Positions 24,490-32,572 of a stretch of DNA of 64,000 nucleotides are shown here, in pieces. The notes beneath the pieces are model-generated. The model was not told the DNA's origin. It saw only the letters and a program-made list of their open reading frames with translations, and ran no database searches. Every line of letters starts with the position of its first letter. Position 1 is the first letter of the stretch. Source of the DNA: Ricordea florida (lineage: Eukaryota > Cnidaria > Anthozoa > Corallimorpharia > Ricordeidae). Location of the stretch: the NCBI GenBank assembly GCA_949710005.1, contig OX453274.1:16734620-16798619 (forward strand). The letters are read 5' to 3'. The position numbers were made by a program, and so were the translations under genes.

Positions 24490-25163
24490 TGAATCAAATG
24501 AGAGATAAGAAATGTCCGAAATGTAAATGCTATCGTTATCCAAGTGATTATATAAAGTCCGACCGAGTTTAAAAAACGTGTATTAAATGCTGCGAATTGG
24601 GTAGAAAATCTAGGATTAAAAATTTATGCCCACATTACAAACAAAAACATCAATGTGTGGATTGTGATGGTACAAACATCCGTATTCATGAGAAACAAAA
24701 ACAGCAATGTCTGGAGTGTGGTGGTACAAACATCTGTATTCATAAAAAACGAAAATCAAGATGTACTGGCTGTGGAGGATCTGAGATCTGTTCTCATCAA
24801 AAACGAAAGCATGATTGTAAATATTGTGGTGGATTGGGAATTTGTTGACACCAAAAAATTAAACGATTTTGAAGAATATGTTCATATTCAGTTCGACTAG
24901 TAGTTCAAAAGGGGATTAGTCGTTGTCGTTGTTTTGATAAGAAAAACAATTTTTATGATCCTGATCATTTCAGAGACGAGTGTTTCTTAGAAGGCCTATT
25001 TGATGATCATGTTTACTGTCATTACAAAGATTGCCGAGTAAAACTTCAATACGTTAATTATGGAGATGATTTAACCTCTATTGAACGTTTAAACAATGGC
25101 ATAGGGCACATCAAGTCAAACGTGGTTCTATGCTGTAAACGCTGCAACAATATGAAGAAATGA
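24489..25163 (+). pseudogene. Zinc-ribbon / CxH-repeat / HNH nuclease protein (Polinton A)
   Basis: The ATG at 24,489 shares one base with the stop of the TBP-like gene (TAATG). All 225 codons stay in one frame, broken only by three in-frame stops (one TAA after SDRV and two TGA at about 24,846 and 24,870), each explicable by a point change. In order: a CPKCKCYRYPSDYIK...KTCIKCCE zinc ribbon, then four CxH-x6-CxxC repeats (for example CIHKKRKSRCTGCGG), then an HNH-type end with CHYKDC, TSIERLNNGIGHIKSNVV and CCKRCNN. Proteins with this order are, from memory, common in giant viruses. HNH domains cut DNA. A transcription or DNA-processing role is inference. The Cys/His repeats are also in the 160-aa protein of Polinton B, which lacks the ribbon and HNH parts. 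Confidence 0.65.
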
Positions 25164-25171
25164 TGCAGATA

Positions 25172-25443
25172 AATATATGAAAGACCGTATATTTGAACCG
25201 CGGAGTAATATGTAATGACATTAATTGATCATCGCAGTTATGTACACAACTTAAGCAGCTGTGAAATTAAAGCCTGAAAAAAAAAAACTCAGACCTGAAC
25301 GGGATTCGAACCCATGACGTCTGCGATACCGGAGCAGTGCTCTACCATTTTTACAGCCTCTTAAGTTGTGTACATAACTGCGATGATTAATTAATGTCAT
25401 TACATATTACTCCGCAGTTCAAATATATGGTCTTTCATATATT
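25172..25443 (-). mobile_element. tRNA-derived SINE copy with flanking inverted tail
   Basis: A minus-strand tRNA-like head (25,366-25,291, with a B box GGTTCGAATCC) continues into a poly-T and the tail to 25,172. An 84-bp inverse of the tail (25,172-25,255) is repeated beyond the head (25,360-25,443), making an inverted-repeat pair. This suggests two overlapping SINE insertions in opposite orientation or a rearrangement. Confidence 0.6.
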
Positions 25444-25497
25444 CATTTGCATCATTCTTCTCCATCTACGGGTATGTTACGAACTCACAATATGGCC

Positions 25498-25657
25498 AGC
25501 TCCCAGTTGGCTTGATAGCTCAGTTGGTAGAGCACTGCTCCGGTATCGTAGAGATCATGGGTTCGAATCCCGTTCAGGCCTGAGTTTTTTTTTTTTTTTT
25601 TTTTCAGGATTTAATTTCACAGCTGCTTAAGTTGTGTACGGCATAACTGCGATGATT
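25498..25657 (+). mobile_element. tRNA-derived SINE copy
   Basis: The head at about 25,508-25,582 folds as a tRNA: a 7-bp acceptor stem GGCTTGA/TCAGGCC, a D arm with an A box (TAGCTCAGTTGG) and a T arm GGGTTCGAATCCC. The loop would give a GGT anticodon but position 33 is not T and the anticodon stem has mismatches, so it is a SINE head rather than a working tRNA gene. A poly-T run and a tail (CACAGCTGCTTAAGTTGTG) shared with the neighbouring copy follow. Confidence 0.7.
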
Positions 25658-25896
25658 TTACCCTTAATATCTACCTTATCTAATTTTAAGGCCTTAACTG
25701 GTTCTTTTCCAGTTAATCTGGTTCGAGTTAAATTGAAAGTCCTCCTAATAGCCGACAAACGCTTAACTCAAACTCTTGATCGATCTTCTATTAAAAATTC
25801 CTGTGCGTATTGATGTGAAAATAATTTCTCTGCAATTGTTCGATTCGCTCTCTCCACAAATGCTTGAGCTCTATGGTTATTGGCTTCACTCCTCTG
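25658..25896 (-). pseudogene. Integrase C-terminal part (Polinton A), left of Polinton B
   Basis: The minus strand encodes the region around the catalytic Glu and after it (NNHRAQAFVERANRTIAEKL, FSHQYAQEF), closely matching residues 160-230 of the integrase of Polinton B. The N-terminal half is 15.8 kb away at 41,691-42,090. The two halves are brought into one frame if Polinton B and one copy of its 6-bp duplication are ignored. The region is cut on the other side by the SINE cluster. Confidence 0.85.
25891..25896. repeat. Target duplication of Polinton B, left (cctctg)
   Basis: Identical to 41,691-41,696. Six-bp duplications are typical of Polinton/Maverick integration. Confidence 0.9.
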
Positions 25897-26325
25897 AGAG
25901 AGTAATAAAAGTACGGTTTTGGGACACAGAGATTCACACAAGGATTTTTTAGCTTGTAACCTAAAGAACAGAAGCAAGAATTTAATCAAGGATTTTTAGG
26001 TTACAAGCTAAAATTTTTGTTATAGGTTTGTTATAGACTTGTTATAGATTTATAAGGTGTCCCAGAATTTTATCAAAGATTTAACAGAGATTGCATGGGG
26101 TTAGAGAGGCTAAGGTGCGCGCGAACGGGCGGGGCGCGCTCTTGTTTCATGTGAAAATGTTAAGTTCTGATAAAATTCTAAGGTGTTATAAAGATTGCTA
26201 GTTATTCTAGGACACAGAGATTTTTATAGTAATAGTTCTAGGACACAGAAATTAATCTTTTAATAAATTTGATTTAAAGCCCCGAAATTATTTATAAAAC
26301 TAAAGATGGATCAATTAAATAATTT
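25897..26325 (+). repeat. Left terminal inverted repeat of Polinton B
   Basis: About 429 bp, the inverse of 41,254-41,690. The two differ by substitutions and indels of 20-30 bp. The repeat includes the promoter, ATG and first codons of the inward-facing gene. It contains direct repeats of ttgttatagac and a 19-bp palindrome. Confidence 0.95.
25947..26013. repeat. Hairpin in left terminal repeat
   Basis: Arms 25,947-25,965 and 25,995-26,013 are perfect 19-bp inverses (ttttagcttgtaacctaaa) around a 29-base loop, about 50 bp from the element end. It may be a binding site for integrase, terminal protein or replication proteins (inference). Confidence 0.75.
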
Positions 26326-26788
26326 ATGTTGTTATGAAATAAAAAGAATTGCAAAAGAGTTAAAAATAAAAGGAAGATCAAAAATGAATAAAAAAGATTT
26401 TATTAGTGAATTTAATAAATATAAAGAGGAGGAAATTCTTGATTTAATTGAAAAAGTTAATACTGACCGCGAGTATATTTGTATCCATAAAAAACTTAAG
26501 TATCGATGTAAAGAATGTGGTGGATCACAAATATGTGGACATGACAGAATTAAGTATTCTTGCAAAGAATGTGGTGGATATAATATGTGTGAACATAATA
26601 AATATAAGTATCGTTGTAAAGAGTGTGGTGGATCACAAATATGTGAACATGGAAAAGTTAAATATCAGTGTAAAGAGTGCGAGGGATCCCAAATATGCGA
26701 ACACAGAAAACAAAAAGATGGTTGTAGGAAATGTAGAATAAAAAAAATAGAAATGATTTATGGTTTAAAAATAGAAAATATAAATTAA
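26306..26788 (+). CDS. Cys/His-repeat zinc-binding protein with SAP-like start (160 aa)
   Basis: Residues 1-50 (MDQLNNLCCYEIKRIAKELK...) look like a SAP-type two-helix DNA-binding motif. Residues 58-145 hold five units of the form C-x-H-x6-C-x2-C-x5 (such as CEHNKYKYRCKECGGSQI), each with spaced Cys/His able to bind zinc. Similar repeats occur, from memory, in proteins of giant viruses and some protists, with unknown role. The start lies inside the left terminal repeat and is the same as that of the polymerase at the other end (26,306 vs 41,273), so the two are probably co-expressed. The stop is two bases before the next ATG (26,790). Confidence 0.8.
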   Translation: MDQLNNLCCYEIKRIAKELKIKGRSKMNKKDFISEFNKYKEEEILDLIEKVNTDREYICIHKKLKYRCKECGGSQICGHDRIKYSCKECGGYNMCEHNKYKYRCKECGGSQICEHGKVKYQCKECEGSQICEHRKQKDGCRKCRIKKIEMIYGLKIENIN

Positions 26789-26789
26789 A

Positions 26790-27419
26790 ATGGGATTAAT
26801 AAAAGAAAAATATGAATTGGTTATTAAATATGAAAACGATAAAAAGTTATATTTCAATGAATTTTTTGATTCAATTAATAAAGATTTATTAAAACGTATT
26901 TCAAAAAATAGATGTTTTATTATTGATGAATTTGAAGATAATTTTCCTTGTGTTTTTAATTATCTTCGCACTCCTGAGTCTCCATTTAGTTCGTGTGGGG
27001 AAGGGACAGAAATTTTTTTAAAAATATATTTTCCATTAAATTGTGGTGGAACAAATTATTATTGTAATGTTAATCCAAATGATACTTTTTTAACTTCAAG
27101 TATAATAAATTTAGATATTGGTTTTGGAAAAATTGCTAAAAACCTAATTAAATGCCATATGGAATCTGATTCTGAAGACGGGGAATATAGAAATATTTAT
27201 GAATTTTTAACTAAAAATGATTGGAATTTTGATTATTTTATTATTAATTCTTTGGAGATTAGCTTATTTTTAAATAATCATAAATTATTTCATAAACAAA
27301 AATTCTATAAAGACTTACATGATGAATTAATGGTTGTGGCATGGCATCCAAAAAGAGTTGTTGATTGGTGTTATGATATTGAGGAAAAAGAAATTTATAA
27401 TTCTTTACCAGATGAATAA
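26790..27419 (+). CDS. Hypothetical protein with AWHP...WC.D motif (209 aa)
   Basis: Acidic, aromatic-rich and without membrane segments. The C-terminal motif ELMVVAWHPKRVVDWCYDIE resembles a short motif at the end of many uncharacterised giant-virus proteins (from memory). The rest is not recognised. It follows the Cys/His-repeat gene by two bases, so the two are probably transcribed together from the left terminal repeat. No equivalent was found in fossil A, which is truncated on that side. Function unknown. Confidence 0.75.
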   Translation: MGLIKEKYELVIKYENDKKLYFNEFFDSINKDLLKRISKNRCFIIDEFEDNFPCVFNYLRTPESPFSSCGEGTEIFLKIYFPLNCGGTNYYCNVNPNDTFLTSSIINLDIGFGKIAKNLIKCHMESDSEDGEYRNIYEFLTKNDWNFDYFIINSLEISLFLNNHKLFHKQKFYKDLHDELMVVAWHPKRVVDWCYDIEEKEIYNSLPDE

Positions 27420-27467
27420 TCTTATTTTATTATGTTATATAACTCATTAATAGTTACATAACAAAAT

Positions 27468-28103
27468 TTAACTAAATCTTAAACTAAAAGTTATTGGCGA
27501 TCCTCTTAAATCAATTTTTTTCCATTCAGAGTCTAATATTACTAAATCAAAGTGGTTAATTAAGTTATCATATTTTCTAACAGGAATTGTTGGATAATCT
27601 TTTGATGGTATGTTTGCTAGTAAATTTGATGGCATGAGTTTTACATCTTCTCCGTTTTTACCATTATTCATATATGACATTCTATTATCAACTATACTAC
27701 ACATAAGCCTCAATGGTTCCTTAATATTTATATTTATTGAGTATATTTTGCGTGGTTTTATAATTTCAGGCAAACCTAAATTAACTTGTAAATCTCTAGT
27801 AAGTTTAATGTTATGGTTTTTATTTGAAAATAGATAACCAACATTATTATTACCATTTATTGTTATCTTAAGATTATCAGTATAATTATGAAAAATTGAT
27901 TGAATATCAACCAATGAATATGTACCAGGCGGCATTCTTAAAACGAGCCCTTGCCTTTCATCGGTTAATATCTGCTGATCCTTAAAATTAATCAATCTTT
28001 CAGGTTTTATATTACAATCTAGCAGTTGTAACTCACTAACATATTTTAATGGAGGATCTAAATAAATCCTTGTTTCTGAATCATACATTGTAATACTTAA
28101 CAT
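27468..28103 (-). CDS. Probable minor capsid (penton-type) protein (211 aa)
   Basis: A beta-rich protein with no membrane segment. The C-terminal part (HFDLVILDSEWKKIDLRGSPITFSLRFS region, residues about 184-211) has the pattern 'D..G..IDL.G.PI.F.L' seen in single jelly-roll minor capsid proteins of Polinton-like viruses. Size (about 200-250 aa) and place at the end of the structural gene series fit. It would form the capsid vertices. A TCTAAAGAT promoter-like motif lies 24-32 bases upstream (28,127-28,135). The assignment rests on pattern and context, not a search. Confidence 0.5.
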   Translation of the reverse strand: MLSITMYDSETRIYLDPPLKYVSELQLLDCNIKPERLINFKDQQILTDERQGLVLRMPPGTYSLVDIQSIFHNYTDNLKITINGNNNVGYLFSNKNHNIKLTRDLQVNLGLPEIIKPRKIYSININIKEPLRLMCSIVDNRMSYMNNGKNGEDVKLMPSNLLANIPSKDYPTIPVRKYDNLINHFDLVILDSEWKKIDLRGSPITFSLRFS

Positions 28104-28126
28104 TTTGTTTTGATTACATTATATTC

Positions 28127-28135
28127 ATCTTTAGA
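28127..28135 (-). promoter_or_regulatory. TCTAAAGAT motif before minor capsid gene
   Basis: One of several copies of (T/C)TAAAGAT just upstream of Polinton genes. It is 24-32 bases before the start at 28,103. Confidence 0.55.
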
Positions 28136-28152
28136 TTTCTATAATCAAAACA

Positions 28153-29796
28153 TTAACGAAATAAAGACCAAGCCAATGCCCCACCAAAAACCATAAATAC
28201 AATAAGATTATCTTGATGTGGGGTTGTATCATTATTTTCTGGTTTAATTTCATCTTTTTCTATTGTTTTTGTTGTTATTATTGGTTTTGGTTTAGTTTCA
28301 GTTTTATGTGTTAACAAAACCTTTGAACTTCCTAAATTATGACTTATACCAACAGTTTTTGTTTCAGTATTTAATGAATTATTTACTCCAAATTTCATAT
28401 TTTCATCAGCTTTCATTAGTTTGTTATTGTAACCAACTACGCTTTCTGTATTTATAATCATATTGCTTGGCATCAACCAAACACCGGGAGCGACAGCTAA
28501 ATCAAGCCTTAATTTAGTTTCATAAACTGATCGTTGGTAATTTTGAATAGATTTAGAAATATCATTTTCTATAACACTACTTTCAAATAAAGATATAAAT
28601 TCTTGTTGTGTTTCTATTGCTCCTCCACCATTACCATAAATTGAGTTTCTTGTATTAACTTGTGCCCCCAATATACAATAAACAAAAGCTTCGGCCGATC
28701 GATTTAATCTACCTAAACCAGCCTTTGTTAATCCATGTCCACTTGTTGGTATAAACCACGCATATTTGAAATCAGCAAAGTCATCATTACGAAGGAAGGA
28801 GATTAGCTCACCATTTATTTTCTTGGCACCGTCATCAGCAAATTTACCTCCTTCGCCCGGCCATACATCAGCATCTGGATCATAATTTCTTACAACATGC
28901 ACATTTTGGTAACCTCCTCCTTTTCCTACAGTTCCCGCCTTACCCGACGGTCTGTATCCCTCACCATAATCAATGAATATATCTCCCAGACCTCTGTTTC
29001 TTCCTCCTTTCCATCTAAAATCACTATTATTACTAATGTTAAATTCTGAACACAATCGATTATATGCAACTTTATTATATGGATTATTTTTTATTGAAAA
29101 AGTTTGTTCTTCTGGTATTGGTAATTTCAATTCATATAATATTCTCCTAATTGTGAAATATATATGAAACTTTATAAAACTACTAATAATTTTAGGGTAA
29201 TTTAGGCTCTCAATTAGACTTACACCACAACCAGATGAAGCACACCATACTGCAAAGTTAAGTTGTTGCGGCCAATAATTGAAATTGGGTTTATTTAACC
29301 AACTTCTACTTTCTTTTCCAGTATCAAATGTTACAACTTGTGATTTAAATACGTTTCTCATATTTGCTGTGAATTTCTTTGTATCAGAAACATATATATC
29401 TATCATTGTTAACATTTTTGTTACATCAGGAGCAAATTCTTCAAAATTAACAGCTGGATATGGATATGATTGATTTGTAATTGATAAACTATTTGGAAAT
29501 GAACTTCCTTTTACTTTATTTTCTAAGCCTAAATCTTCCCATAATAATGTTTTCAAATTATTAGAAAGTCCATCAGCCCAAGTTTTCCCAGTAGGATCAT
29601 CATATGACATAACGGGTGTTCCATTAACTTTCCACTTAATATATCCTCCATATGAATCATATACAAATCTAAATTTATCAAGATTGGCTTTTGGATAACG
29701 AGTTTTAAAATCATCTAATAACATTTTATTCTTTTTTTCAGATATCCTTTTGTTTAGATTAAGAATAAGATGTAAAGTTAATTTATTTCTTAACAC
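28153..29796 (-). CDS. Conserved Polinton protein with C-terminal anchor (547 aa)
   Basis: The largest structural-region protein. It has a soluble body with conserved blocks (KFRFVYDSYGGYIKW, FNYWPQQLNFAVWCASSGCG, YCILGAQVNTRN), a Thr/Lys-rich linker (about 490-525) and a single C-terminal membrane segment (NLIVFMVFGGALAWSLF, about 529-545). The first 24 codons may not be used, since Met-25 aligns better with the fossil A homologue at 45,519-46,183, which keeps 220 residues of the same blocks. Conservation between two distinct Polintons argues for an essential role, perhaps virion structure or host contact (inference). No family recognised. Confidence 0.75.
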   Translation of the reverse strand: MLRNKLTLHLILNLNKRISEKKNKMLLDDFKTRYPKANLDKFRFVYDSYGGYIKWKVNGTPVMSYDDPTGKTWADGLSNNLKTLLWEDLGLENKVKGSSFPNSLSITNQSYPYPAVNFEEFAPDVTKMLTMIDIYVSDTKKFTANMRNVFKSQVVTFDTGKESRSWLNKPNFNYWPQQLNFAVWCASSGCGVSLIESLNYPKIISSFIKFHIYFTIRRILYELKLPIPEEQTFSIKNNPYNKVAYNRLCSEFNISNNSDFRWKGGRNRGLGDIFIDYGEGYRPSGKAGTVGKGGGYQNVHVVRNYDPDADVWPGEGGKFADDGAKKINGELISFLRNDDFADFKYAWFIPTSGHGLTKAGLGRLNRSAEAFVYCILGAQVNTRNSIYGNGGGAIETQQEFISLFESSVIENDISKSIQNYQRSVYETKLRLDLAVAPGVWLMPSNMIINTESVVGYNNKLMKADENMKFGVNNSLNTETKTVGISHNLGSSKVLLTHKTETKPKPIITTKTIEKDEIKPENNDTTPHQDNLIVFMVFGGALAWSLFR

Positions 29797-29878
29797 CCGT
29801 AGGGTGCTCCAGATTCACTGGTATTCCTAATTCCAGCAAAACAATTACAACCAACCTCAGTTCTTTCATATGAAATTT

Positions 29879-30487
29879 TTAATGACTTGGAGCGGTTAAC
29901 TCTTTTAATATATCTGCTCGAACTTCTCTTCGAACATCTCTTCTTATCTGGGACATGTCTAAGTTTTTTTGTGTATCTCTATTAAATTTTTGTCTTACTT
30001 CTTGTTTTAGTTTTTGAAACTTCTCCAACTCTGCTAAAATTATGGAAAATTCTTGATCTGATATATGATTATCTTTCAAAGCCTTTGAAACCAAATCATT
30101 AATGGTGTTTAATTTTGATCTTGCAATAGCGGTTGTTTGTTCGTGTTTACTAACTTTATGTGAAAGTTTTTTAGATGCCAAACCGAACCCAACAGATAAT
30201 ACCCCAAAAACACCTCCCACAACACCCAAAGGAACACCAACAACAGCACCAAAACCAGTAAGAGAAGTTCCTAAACCGCTTGAAGATAGAATAACTGAAA
30301 TCATACCACCACAAACACTTAATTTTGTAAATATTCCCCTGGCTCTATTGTATTTTTTTCTTACTTCTTCATAATGTTTAATTTCTTTTTCTAGATTTTG
30401 TAATACTTCGCTTGATTTTTGTAGCCTGAAATTAATAGGATCTGTATTATTAGGTAATTGTGGATAAATTTTATTGTAGTCATCCAT
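29879..30487 (-). CDS. Glycine-rich membrane protein with EF-hand-like tail (202 aa)
   Basis: A heterodimer-like layout: a helical start (residues 20-50), then two long Gly-rich hydrophobic stretches (residues about 56-105, SVILSSSGLGTSLTGFGAVV onward), then a charged helical end with an EF-hand-like loop (KDNHISDQEFSIILAELEKF, about 140-160). A damaged homologue is at 44,935-45,400 in fossil A, with the same hydrophobic and 'DKITDEEF' parts. It is probably a virion or host membrane protein. Function unknown. A TTTAAAGAT motif lies upstream (30,513-30,521). Confidence 0.7.
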   Translation of the reverse strand: MDDYNKIYPQLPNNTDPINFRLQKSSEVLQNLEKEIKHYEEVRKKYNRARGIFTKLSVCGGMISVILSSSGLGTSLTGFGAVVGVPLGVVGGVFGVLSVGFGLASKKLSHKVSKHEQTTAIARSKLNTINDLVSKALKDNHISDQEFSIILAELEKFQKLKQEVRQKFNRDTQKNLDMSQIRRDVRREVRADILKELTAPSH

Positions 30488-30512
30488 ATTGTATTTTACT
30501 GATCAACGTGTT

Positions 30513-30521
30513 ATCTTTAAA
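30513..30521 (-). promoter_or_regulatory. TTTAAAGAT motif before 202-aa gene
   Basis: Located 26-34 bases before the start at 30,487. Followed by TGATCAGTAAAATA, which resembles the sequence before the 409- and 72-aa genes. Confidence 0.55.
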
Positions 30522-30525
30522 TTTG

Positions 30526-31755
30526 TTACTTTCTCTTCTTTATACTTGTTCCTCCTTTCAGTCGGTCCACAAAATATAGAACCACAGCCATTATCAACAA
30601 CCATGCATTCTTACCTAAAAGTCCAATAACCTCACCTGCTGTTTTAAATAGAAAACTCACAATAGCGCCAACCATACCCGGCAATATTTCACCAAGTTTT
30701 TTACCTATAGTTTTCAAACCATTACCAACTCCTTTGCCTAAAGTATTTAACCCCTTTGAAAGATTAGAAATTATAACTCCAATTATTATACCTACTGCGC
30801 TTAAAATAGCAAATAATGTAAAACCATACTTTTTAAAGATATATTTTAATCTCTCCCTAAGTGGCAAATTTTTAATTATTTCATCTTTTTTACCATCTAT
30901 AGCTGATAATTGTTCTTCCACAGAAATTGTTTTATTTTTAATTTGTTCTTTTAATTTATCAATCTCATCTTGTAATCGTTCATTACTTTCTACTAACTTT
31001 AATGAATTAGATTTTCCCTTTTTGTATTTATCTATTTCCTCTTTGTATAATTTTGTTTCATCCAAAAGTTTTTCTGCTTGTATTTTTAATTCTATATTCT
31101 TTTTAACGGTTTGATCGAAAAGACTTTTATTTTCTGCTTTTTTCACCTGCTGTTTCTCAATGAATTGTCTTAGTTCTTTTTCTCTTTCATCATATCGACT
31201 AATCTCCTCAGTTCGTGTTGCTAAAAGTGAATCTATTCCTTGTACTGCAGAAAGTAATTCATTATGTTTTTCTTTTTCTTCATTCAATTTGGATACAACA
31301 TCATTATATTTATTCAACATGCTTTCATAATCACTTCCTAGAGCTTTTCTCATTGTTTTTGGCAAATCTTCAATCTTAATCACGCCATCTTTATCAATTA
31401 TTGTATGCCACACATTATCGCTCTTACTACTTAATTTTCCCATTATACTTCCATCTTCTCCAAATTTTACATTAAATGTTCCATCATTGGGGTTGTAATT
31501 TGGTAAATAACGTTTTAGTTGTTGTCTTGCATCTCTCATTCTATCATATTCCTCGTCTCTTTCTCTAATATTTGTTGGTTTTTTCTCTTCATCTTTTATT
31601 TCCCATTGAAGTCTTTTTCTTTCTGCCATATATTCTGAATAACCAAGATAGCCCTGATCAATAGATGTAGATGTGTTTGGACTTTGGTAAAATGTATTAT
31701 CCTCATCTTCATCATCCCCTTTTGGTATATCTTCTAATGGTATGTCTTCATCCAT
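30526..31755 (-). CDS. Coiled-coil protein with C-terminal membrane domain (409 aa)
   Basis: The acidic N-terminus (MDEDIPLEDIPKGDDEDED) is followed by a long charged coiled coil (residues about 150-290) and a C-terminal third with three hydrophobic segments separated by Gly/Lys stretches (ILSAVGIIIGVIIS; GVGNGLKTIGKKLGEILPG; NAWLLIMAVVLYFV). Fossil A has a homologue with the same acidic start (43,937) and C-terminal part (44,580-44,870). It is probably a structural or membrane protein of the particle. Not assigned to a named family. TCTAAAGAT lies 23-31 bases upstream. Confidence 0.75.
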   Translation of the reverse strand: MDEDIPLEDIPKGDDEDEDNTFYQSPNTSTSIDQGYLGYSEYMAERKRLQWEIKDEEKKPTNIRERDEEYDRMRDARQQLKRYLPNYNPNDGTFNVKFGEDGSIMGKLSSKSDNVWHTIIDKDGVIKIEDLPKTMRKALGSDYESMLNKYNDVVSKLNEEKEKHNELLSAVQGIDSLLATRTEEISRYDEREKELRQFIEKQQVKKAENKSLFDQTVKKNIELKIQAEKLLDETKLYKEEIDKYKKGKSNSLKLVESNERLQDEIDKLKEQIKNKTISVEEQLSAIDGKKDEIIKNLPLRERLKYIFKKYGFTLFAILSAVGIIIGVIISNLSKGLNTLGKGVGNGLKTIGKKLGEILPGMVGAIVSFLFKTAGEVIGLLGKNAWLLIMAVVLYFVDRLKGGTSIKKRK

Positions 31756-31777
31756 GATTTTTACTCATCATTAAGAA

Positions 31778-31786
31778 ATCTTTAGA
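31778..31786 (-). promoter_or_regulatory. TCTAAAGAT motif before 409-aa gene
   Basis: Part of a longer block TCTAAAGATTTCTTA, then TGATGAGTAAAAATC directly before ATG. Nearly the same block precedes the 72-aa gene (32,791). Confidence 0.6.
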
Positions 31787-31845
31787 CCTTTGTAATTATA
31801 AAAAAATTGATTTCTATTTTTAAAATCTAAAAATAAGATAAAAAT

Positions 31846-32115
31846 ATGAATAAAGAAGGACAAGAATATAAAACTATTAAAATTAGCACTGGTGATTTAG
31901 TAAATTATGCTAAAAAAATAGGATTAAATATGTCTTTTCAAGATGCTAATAAAATATTAAGTAAATCACACAAAGAATTCAAACCAGATCTTAACATTGA
32001 AGAATATAAAAGAGAAATGAGGGTCAAAGCAACTGAAAAATTTGGAATAGAAAATGATAATAGGATTAGTGATGAAGAAATGTTGAAAAAACTAGCTTCT
32101 AAAATAAAAAAATAA
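31846..32115 (+). CDS. Small hypothetical protein (89 aa)
   Basis: A Lys/Glu-rich, probably helical, soluble protein encoded opposite to its neighbours, between the 409-aa and 130-aa genes. The contents (GDLVNYAKKIGLNMSFQDAN...) give no family. An EF-like or histone-like small DNA-binding role cannot be shown. The frame has the same low G+C as the genes around it and is not a shadow of another frame, so it is probably real. Confidence 0.55.
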   Translation: MNKEGQEYKTIKISTGDLVNYAKKIGLNMSFQDANKILSKSHKEFKPDLNIEEYKREMRVKATEKFGIENDNRISDEEMLKKLASKIKK

Positions 32116-32170
32116 ACTAATTATGTTATATAACTTTCTTTAATTGATGTATTACAAGTTATATAATAAT

Positions 32171-32563
32171 TTATAAGAATTTACTAACCATATACCCCAA
32201 AATCAACATTCCTCCTCCCACATATATCATTTCGCTAGTTTTTTGATTATCGCTTGGCTTATAATAATCAGAGAATTTTGGTTCGTGTAATTGACTATAT
32301 AATTCAAAATCTTCATTTGTAGTTGAAATATTTTTTGATGCTTGATATTTTTCATCTTTTTTCTTCATTTTCCAATCAATTAGTTTTTGTCTTTTTTCTT
32401 GATATTCTGTATAATCTTTTTGGTATTTTTCCATTGCTTTATCGTGCCGTATTTTTTCTGCATCTGTTTTATTCCCTGATAGATATTTTGCAAGATATGA
32501 TCCCCCAACAAATGCCGTTGCATTCAATACAGCCCCTCCAATCATAAATGCTATTGATGCCAT
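32171..32563 (-). CDS. Small membrane protein (130 aa)
   Basis: N-terminal hydrophobic segment (residues 3-27, FMIGGAVLNATAFVGGSYLA), a charged helical centre (residues 35-80) and a C-terminal hydrophobic segment (GGGMLILGYMVSKF). The block EPKFSDYYKPS is kept in fossil A (43,778-43,908: PQFSDYYRPSS). This conserved tail shows that the small protein is a real Polinton gene. It starts 9 bases after the stop of the 72-aa gene. Function unknown, likely a virion membrane protein. Confidence 0.7.
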   Translation of the reverse strand: MASIAFMIGGAVLNATAFVGGSYLAKYLSGNKTDAEKIRHDKAMEKYQKDYTEYQEKRQKLIDWKMKKKDEKYQASKNISTTNEDFELYSQLHEPKFSDYYKPSDNQKTSEMIYVGGGMLILGYMVSKFL

Positions 32564-32572
32564 TTTTATTCG

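Noticed and set aside
25508-25582. Functional tRNA-Thr (GGT) gene
   Set aside because: The acceptor, D and T arms fold well, but the anticodon stem is mismatched, position 33 is not T, and the tail is that of a SINE.
25768-25989. 73-codon minus frame spanning the left end of Polinton B
   Set aside because: A chance frame that crosses the junction: its first part is terminal repeat, its second part fossil integrase.
28153-29796. Cys protease in the 547-aa protein from its Q...C.SSGCG block
   Set aside because: The His and Asp expected before the Cys in adenain-like enzymes are not visible in order.
30102-30374. 90-codon plus frame within the 202-aa gene
   Set aside because: Shadow of the minus-strand gene, whose homologue in fossil A supports the minus frame.
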